A DNA stretch of 9,920 nucleotides from JBGSMB01 sp041740375. GTDB taxonomy: Bacteria; Patescibacteriota; Saccharimonadia; Saccharimonadales; JAGQMS01. How positions within the stretch are numbered: position 1 is the first letter of the stretch; the number at the start of each line of letters is the position of its first letter. This document shows positions 6,074 through 9,920 of the stretch, piece after piece. Location: contig JBGSMB010000053.1 of the NCBI GenBank assembly GCA_041740375.1, positions 1 to 9,920 on the forward strand. Reading direction: 5' to 3'. The position numbers and the translations under genes were made by a program. Below the pieces are notes generated by a model that was not told the DNA's origin, searched no databases, and worked only from the letters and a program-made list of their open reading frames with translations.

Positions 6074-6640
6074 ATGAATAAAGAAATGTCAGCTGAACAA
6101 CTTTTGACAATTTTGGGTGATCTCGAAAGTATTGGTGCGAAGACATGGCTGGACGGTGGCTGGGGTGTTGACGCACTACTTGGTGAGCAAACGCGTACTC
6201 ACAAAGACGCGGATTTTTTTATAGAAAAGAAAGAAATGGACAGTGTAATTTCGTATTTCAAAAATAAAGGACACGCCTATCTACCTGAAGGTGATATGTG
6301 GTGGCATTTTCATATGCCTTCCGATACTACCGAAGTAGACATATTCGTGATCGAATTCGATGAAATGGGTGGAGGAATATACGGTCCACCAGAAAATGGA
6401 GCAATTTTTCCAGCAGATGCCTTTTTTGGTGTAGGCGCGGTCAACGGCCAAGAAGTGAGATGTCTTTCTCCAGAATATCGTGTTCTATGTCTTACTCAAG
6501 CTTACGGTGTTGTAGCGAAGAATGGATATCAGATAACAGTCAAGGACGCCGAAGACATGATCAAGCTGTGCCATAAATTCAATATTGAAATCCCACAAGA
6601 CTATACGGATAGGTTGAAGAGGGAAGAATCAACCACATAG
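6074..6640 (+). CDS. LinA/Lnu-like nucleotidyltransferase (aminoglycoside/lincosamide nucleotidyltransferase superfamily)
   Basis: This is a 188-residue single-domain protein of the DNA polymerase beta nucleotidyltransferase fold. WLDGGWGVDALLGEQTR (25-41) is nearly the canonical N-terminus of LinA/Lnu(A) lincosamide nucleotidyltransferases. HKDADFFI (43-50) supplies the two metal-binding aspartates D45 and D47, and VDIFVI (88-93) supplies the third, D89. The C-terminal half (CLSPEYRVLCLTQAYG, then KDAEDMIKLCHKFNI) matches the family's helical end. Characterised relatives adenylylate lincosamides or aminoglycosides, but many chromosomal homologues have unknown substrates, so resistance should not be assumed. 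All catalytic acidic residues are present, so it is probably active. It sits 19 nt behind the DHH gene and likely shares its promoter. ATG 6074 was chosen for its SD; 6041 is the longer alternative. Confidence 0.82.
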   Translation: MNKEMSAEQLLTILGDLESIGAKTWLDGGWGVDALLGEQTRTHKDADFFIEKKEMDSVISYFKNKGHAYLPEGDMWWHFHMPSDTTEVDIFVIEFDEMGGGIYGPPENGAIFPADAFFGVGAVNGQEVRCLSPEYRVLCLTQAYGVVAKNGYQITVKDAEDMIKLCHKFNIEIPQDYTDRLKREESTT

Positions 6641-6651
6641 CGGTAAGCGTA

Positions 6652-6680
6652 TAGACAAATGGTGTAAAATATGCTACAAT
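6652..6680 (+). promoter_or_regulatory. Sigma70-type promoter with extended -10, upstream of ftsK
   Basis: TAGACA (6652-6657), a 17-nt spacer and TACAAT (6675-6680), with TGC extending the -10. Predicted start is near 6687, leaving a leader of about 60 nt. The element repeats the 5048-5076 promoter at 24 of its first 25 positions, and both leaders contain AAAATAAAAA (here 6712-6721). No SD is visible before the ftsK ATG. Confidence 0.72.
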
Positions 6681-6746
6681 AGTTACGTTCGATAACTACA
6701 AAGACAGATACAAAATAAAAAGATATACTGTAGATCGAAAACAGTT

Positions 6747-8981
6747 ATGGCAAAAAAGAAGAAGAAAACTACCAAGAAGTCCCCAAAAGTCGTCAAAGAC
6801 AAAAAGACGAATTCACCCTTCTGGAGACAAGCATTCGCATTTATACTTGCGCTAGCTGGCTTTTTCATATTCTTGGGTGGCTTCGGATGGGGTGGATCAC
6901 TACCGGTAGGCTTATTTACCGGGGTCGCTTGGCTGTTCGGTTTTGCGGCATATTTTTCACCAATTATTATTTTCTACTTAGCCGCCGTAAAACTAAAAAA
7001 CGAAAATCATGTTATCCCCTTTGCGAAATTAATCGCGGCAACTTCTATTTTATTGATGATGGCGGCGATCTTTCACGTATTTGTCGCTCCTGAAAATTCG
7101 GCTAAGTTTGCAAGCGAGGGTAGCTATGGCGGCCAAACCGGACATGCAATCAATAGTGTCGGTCTCGGTGTCCTAAGTAGCGGTACAGCGTTTATCCTCT
7201 ACATGGTGCTAATGTTGATCGCGTTTTTGTTTACCTTTAGTATTGCACCACAAAGGTTCATGGCCTTTATCGCTGGGATATTCAAGCGAAAAGACAAGGA
7301 CACAGACCTTTCTGAGCTAAAGTCAAAAGCAAGTGAAGAGAAGAAATTCTTACTTAAGGAAAACGTACCAGTTGAGCATCATCGGCCCATTGAAGAAGAT
7401 AAAGATCAGCCTCGCATGACCAGTTTCAAAAATAGTGCAAAGAAGCTATCTGCAGTAGAGAACCATGTAGCGCTGACTGCCCCTAGCGATCCGGATTGGC
7501 AGTTTCCGAGTCTAGATCTTTTGAACCAAAAACAAGATAAAGCCGATGCGGGCGATGTCCAAGGTAATGCTGACATAATTGGTGAAACGCTCAAGAACTT
7601 TAAGATCGATGTGGTTATGGAGGGTGCAAATGTCGGACCGCGCGTCACGCAGTTTACCCTACGCCCTGCAACGGGTGTTAAGCTGAATAAAATTGAAGCT
7701 CTTGAGAGTAACATTACTTACGATCTAGCGGCTTCGAGTATTCGTATTGAAGCGCCAATACCAGGAAAACGTGCGGTTGGTATTGAAGTACCAAATAAAA
7801 AGGCTGCAACAGTGCGTATGTCGAGCATCATCGCCAGCCCAGAATGGCGTGATAAAAAAGGAAATCTGAGTTTTGCTATCGGTAAAGATATCGCTGGCCA
7901 GGCAGTGGTTGGAAATCTTGAAAAACTTCCGCACCTTTTGATAGCCGGTCAGACAGGTGCTGGTAAGTCAGTTATGATCAATACGCTGCTCACAAGCCTG
8001 CTTTATGCGAATAGTCCGAGCGACTTAAAGCTTATTATGGTAGACCCAAAACTCGTCGAGCTTAAGAGCTATAACGATATTCCTCACCTTCTAGCTCCTG
8101 TTATAACAGAACCAGAAAAGTGTATTAGTGCACTCAAATGGGCGGTTGCAGAAATGGAGCGACGACTCCGCGCCATGGCAGACATTGATGCTACCAACAT
8201 TGCTGAGTACAACAACATTAAGAAAGAAGAAGGCATGCCGTATATCGTCATAGTGATTGATGAGCTTTCTGACCTTATGATGATGGCTGCTCGTGATGTC
8301 GAAGCATTGATAGTCCGTATTGCGCAAAAAGCTCGTGCGGCTGGTATTCATTTAGTCCTCGCGACACAGCGTCCAAGTGTTGACGTCATCACCGGTCTCA
8401 TTAAAGCCAACGTACCAGGTCGTATTGCATTTACAACGAATAGTCAGGTAGACAGCAGAACGATTATAGATCAAGTTGGTGCTGAAAAACTTCTTGGAAT
8501 GGGTGATATGCTCTACGCAACTCCAGAAATGCCAAAGCCAAAGCGTATTCAGGGCTCGTTGATCACGAAAGAAGAGGTGATGAAAGTGGTCTCATTCTTG
8601 AAGGCTCAACGGCAGCCGTCGTACGATGACGAGGTAGTTAGTCAGCCGGTTCAACTGAACGGTAAAGGAGGAGTGGTATTTGGCGATATGGAAGATGTTG
8701 ACGACGCTCTGTGGAACGACGTAGTGAAAGTAGTCATAGAGACTCGCAAGGCAAGCACTAGCTACTTACAGCGCCGTTTTAGAATAGGATATTCACGGGC
8801 GGCGCGACTTATCGAAGCCATGGAGGAGCAAGGAATTGTAGGACCTGCGGATGGCGCAAAACCACGAGAAGTATTAGTAAACTCAATTGATGATGTGTTT
8901 GCTCACGACAATGTTGGAGATGAAGTCTATGATGACATGGACGATGATTCTGGCGAGAAAGTAAATGTTCGCATCTCCTAA
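6747..8981 (+). CDS. ftsK: DNA translocase FtsK/SpoIIIE
   Basis: FtsK is a membrane-anchored hexameric ATPase that pumps double-stranded DNA at the division septum to complete chromosome segregation. The 744-residue protein begins with a lysine-rich cytoplasmic tail (1-24). About four membrane spans follow near 28-46, 53-81, 92-113 and 146-167. The linker (about 180-250) is short and charged, so the layout is like SpoIIIE rather than the long-linker E. coli form. The motor has Walker A AGQTGAGKS (400-408), VDPKLVELK (432-440), Walker B VIVIDELSDL (501-510) and LATQRPSVDVITGLIKANVPGRIAF (split 538-550 and 551-562). The C-terminal gamma winged helix (about 655-712, LQRRFRIGYSRAARLIEAME) would read polar KOPS/SRS-type DNA sequences. 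An acidic tail ends it. It has its own promoter at 6652-6680; the start lacks an SD. Length and motifs look complete. Confidence 0.96.
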   Translation: MAKKKKKTTKKSPKVVKDKKTNSPFWRQAFAFILALAGFFIFLGGFGWGGSLPVGLFTGVAWLFGFAAYFSPIIIFYLAAVKLKNENHVIPFAKLIAATSILLMMAAIFHVFVAPENSAKFASEGSYGGQTGHAINSVGLGVLSSGTAFILYMVLMLIAFLFTFSIAPQRFMAFIAGIFKRKDKDTDLSELKSKASEEKKFLLKENVPVEHHRPIEEDKDQPRMTSFKNSAKKLSAVENHVALTAPSDPDWQFPSLDLLNQKQDKADAGDVQGNADIIGETLKNFKIDVVMEGANVGPRVTQFTLRPATGVKLNKIEALESNITYDLAASSIRIEAPIPGKRAVGIEVPNKKAATVRMSSIIASPEWRDKKGNLSFAIGKDIAGQAVVGNLEKLPHLLIAGQTGAGKSVMINTLLTSLLYANSPSDLKLIMVDPKLVELKSYNDIPHLLAPVITEPEKCISALKWAVAEMERRLRAMADIDATNIAEYNNIKKEEGMPYIVIVIDELSDLMMMAARDVEALIVRIAQKARAAGIHLVLATQRPSVDVITGLIKANVPGRIAFTTNSQVDSRTIIDQVGAEKLLGMGDMLYATPEMPKPKRIQGSLITKEEVMKVVSFLKAQRQPSYDDEVVSQPVQLNGKGGVVFGDMEDVDDALWNDVVKVVIETRKASTSYLQRRFRIGYSRAARLIEAMEEQGIVGPADGAKPREVLVNSIDDVFAHDNVGDEVYDDMDDDSGEKVNVRIS

Positions 8982-8987
8982 GAGCTA

Positions 8988-9016
8988 TTGACCTCTGTTA
9001 GTAAGTATCGTATAGT
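8988..9016 (+). promoter_or_regulatory. Sigma70-type promoter of the rpsF-ssb operon
   Basis: TTGACC (8988-8993), a 17-nt spacer and TATAGT (9011-9016) form a near-consensus promoter starting 7 nt after the ftsK stop. The predicted transcription start is near 9023, leaving a leader of about 77 nt before rpsF. Confidence 0.75.
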
Positions 9017-9023
9017 ACTACTC

Positions 9024-9087
9024 GTTAACCCTAAGGTTACGGCTCCATTTATTAAAGTGCGAAGTACGTAGCCCGATTAAGACCAAA
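9024..9087 (+). promoter_or_regulatory. Candidate S6:S18 ribosomal-protein leader upstream of rpsF
   Basis: The rpsF leader can fold as an outer helix, GGTT (9035-9038) with GACC (9081-9084, one G-U pair), and an inner helix, GGCT (9041-9044) with AGCC (9070-9073). The 3' internal loop then contains CCG (9073-9075). A CCG box in an internal loop is the known hallmark of the S6:S18-binding leader that represses rpsF operons. A competing small hairpin, TAACC-CTAA-GGTTA (9026-9039), overlaps the outer helix. Folding was judged by eye; the helices are short. Confidence 0.45.
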
Positions 9088-9088
9088 G

Positions 9089-9094
9089 AAGGAG
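9089..9094 (+). promoter_or_regulatory. Consensus Shine-Dalgarno of rpsF
   Basis: AAGGAG ends 5 nt before ATG 9100. It stands out against the SD-less starts of ftsK, the DHH gene and the kinase, as expected for a highly expressed ribosomal-protein gene. Confidence 0.85.
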
Positions 9095-9099
9095 ATTCT

Positions 9100-9477
9100 A
9101 TGAAAACATCCGCCTACGAAATAGCGGTGTTGTACCATCCGGATCTTGAGATTGATCTCGAGAAAGCCGAAGCAAAGTTTAAAAAAATCGTTGAAAGTAA
9201 CAACGGTGAAATTAAAAAAGTCGATAATTGGGGCAAGCGAAAGCTAGCCTACAAGATCGCGAATCATGAGCATGCCGTGTATGTGTTTTACGAAGTAGAA
9301 ATTGAGCCGACAAGTGTCGCGAAGATTGAGTCAACACTCAACATCACGGACGAAGTAATTCGTTTCTTGATTGTTAAGCCGGACGTAAAGGCAATTGCAA
9401 AAGCCGAGCTCGTAAAGGCAAAGCGCAAAAACCGCGACGAGAGTGACGATAGACGAAGTGACGAAGATAGCGAATAG
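9100..9477 (+). CDS. rpsF: Small ribosomal subunit protein bS6
   Basis: bS6 binds the 16S rRNA central domain in the 30S platform together with bS18. The 125-residue protein has the normal fold: MKTSAYEIAVLYHPDL as first strand, helix 14-34, DNWGKRKLAYKIANHEHAVYVFYEVE (split 42-54 and 55-67) matching the conserved W-G-x-R-x-L-A-Y-x-I segment, helix and final strand TDEVIRFLIVKP (83-94). Residues about 96-125 are a charged tail, first basic (KAKRKNR) then acidic and Ser/Asp-rich, longer than the E. coli core but common in bS6. It begins the rpsF-ssb operon, which usually continues with rpsR. It has its own promoter, a possible autoregulatory leader and a consensus SD. It ends with an in-frame TAG-TAA tandem stop, and ssb starts 29 nt later. 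Confidence 0.97.
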   Translation: MKTSAYEIAVLYHPDLEIDLEKAEAKFKKIVESNNGEIKKVDNWGKRKLAYKIANHEHAVYVFYEVEIEPTSVAKIESTLNITDEVIRFLIVKPDVKAIAKAELVKAKRKNRDESDDRRSDEDSE

Positions 9478-9490
9478 TAAGTAACGACTA

Positions 9491-9498
9491 AGAGGGGG
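9491..9498 (+). promoter_or_regulatory. Ribosome binding site of ssb
   Basis: AGAGGGGG ends 8 nt before ATG 9507 and supports this start. Confidence 0.7.
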
Positions 9499-9506
9499 AT
9501 CGAAAT

Positions 9507-9920
9507 ATGGCAAGAAGTTTCAACCAAGTAGTACTAATGGGTAATCTAACGCGCGACCCAGAGGTACGAGCAACTTCCGGCGGCCAAAGTGTTTGCCGAT
9601 TTAGCCTCGCACTCAATAGGCAATGGAAAGACCAAAGTGGTCAGCCGCAAGAAGCCGTAGACTATATCGACATTGTCGCGTGGGGTGCGTTAGGTGATAG
9701 GGTGGCGCAGTATTGCCAGAAGGGTAAGCCGGTACTCGTAAACGGTCGTATTTCAAGTAGCTCGTGGGAGCAAGACGGTCAGAAGCGCACCAAAGTTGAG
9801 GTTGTTGCTCAAGATGTCACTTTCCTAGGCTCGGCCGGTGGAGCTGGCGGTTCTTACGAAGAATCAACACCGAAATCGAGCGGCGCTTCAAAGAAGAAAG
9901 ACGACGACATAGTCATCGAC
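9507..9920 (+). CDS. ssb: Single-stranded DNA-binding protein, 3' truncated by window edge
   Basis: SSB coats single-stranded DNA during replication, repair and recombination and recruits partner proteins through its acidic C-terminus. The frame is open for 138 codons to the last base. The OB fold spans residues 1-108: FNQVVLMGNLTRDPEVR (5-21) is the classic SSB start. FSLALNRQW (32-40), VDYIDIVAWGALGDRVAQY (51-69), KGKPVLVNGRI (72-82) and W87 in SSSSWEQDGQ follow. A Gly/Ser/Lys linker begins at about 109, and acidic DDDIVID is reached at 132-138. The usual terminal DDIPF-like peptide and the stop codon lie beyond the window, so whether it has that tip is unknown. It is the second gene of the rpsF operon; rpsR is expected next, which is inference from common gene order. 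Confidence 0.96.
   Translation, partial: MARSFNQVVLMGNLTRDPEVRATSGGQSVCRFSLALNRQWKDQSGQPQEAVDYIDIVAWGALGDRVAQYCQKGKPVLVNGRISSSSWEQDGQKRTKVEVVAQDVTFLGSAGGAGGSYEESTPKSSGASKKKDDDIVID

Noticed and set aside
1..9920. CRISPR array, tRNA/rRNA gene, insertion sequence or prophage
   Set aside because: No periodic direct repeats, cloverleaf, transposase or integrase motifs were seen. Nearly all sequence is occupied by the genes and sites listed.

Overview
This window looks like a bacterial chromosome segment made mostly of housekeeping genes, all on the + strand and tightly packed. Base composition is moderate, genes are short and compact, and several starts lack a Shine-Dalgarno (SD) sequence. The gene set combines PNPase, RNase J with long polar tails, a SpoIIIE-type FtsK and rpsF-ssb, interspersed with small poorly characterised enzymes. 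This fits a reduced-genome bacterium of the Candidate Phyla Radiation, and Candidatus Saccharibacteria is my best guess. That assignment is inference from gene style, not from a marker gene.

Region 1 (1-4744) reads as one operon. It holds the 3' end of pnp (KH and S1 domains), a zeta/AAA_33-like P-loop kinase, a family 4-like uracil-DNA glycosylase (UDG), RNase J, and a TrpF-like TIM-barrel protein. Junctions are 11 nt, a 14-bp overlap, 27 nt and 13 nt, with no promoter or terminator seen between genes. PNPase and RNase J, the two major processive RNases, would therefore be co-transcribed with a nucleotide/RNA kinase-like protein and a DNA repair enzyme.

Region 2 (4745-5100) has no long gene but is not empty. 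It contains a good sigma70-type promoter, a near-ideal SD, a possible 59-codon membrane miniprotein (or a small RNA), a perfect 12-bp hairpin, and then the promoter of the next gene.

Region 3 (5101-6640) encodes a degenerate DHH-family protein followed by a LinA/Lnu-like nucleotidyltransferase. Region 4 (6641-8981) is the ftsK DNA translocase. Its promoter is an almost exact copy, spacer included, of the promoter in front of the DHH gene, suggesting shared control.

Region 5 (8982-9920) has a sigma70 promoter, a structured leader resembling an S6:S18 ribosomal-protein autoregulatory element, rpsF, and ssb, which runs off the end of the window.

No tRNA, rRNA, CRISPR array, insertion sequence or prophage was seen. 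The most unusual points are the UDG that lacks three of its four expected iron-sulfur ligand cysteines, the twin promoters, the promoter-SD-miniprotein-hairpin unit at 4764-5037, and the TrpF-like protein with serine at the apparent catalytic-cysteine position. I did not find convincing evidence of a new multi-gene defence or mobile system.
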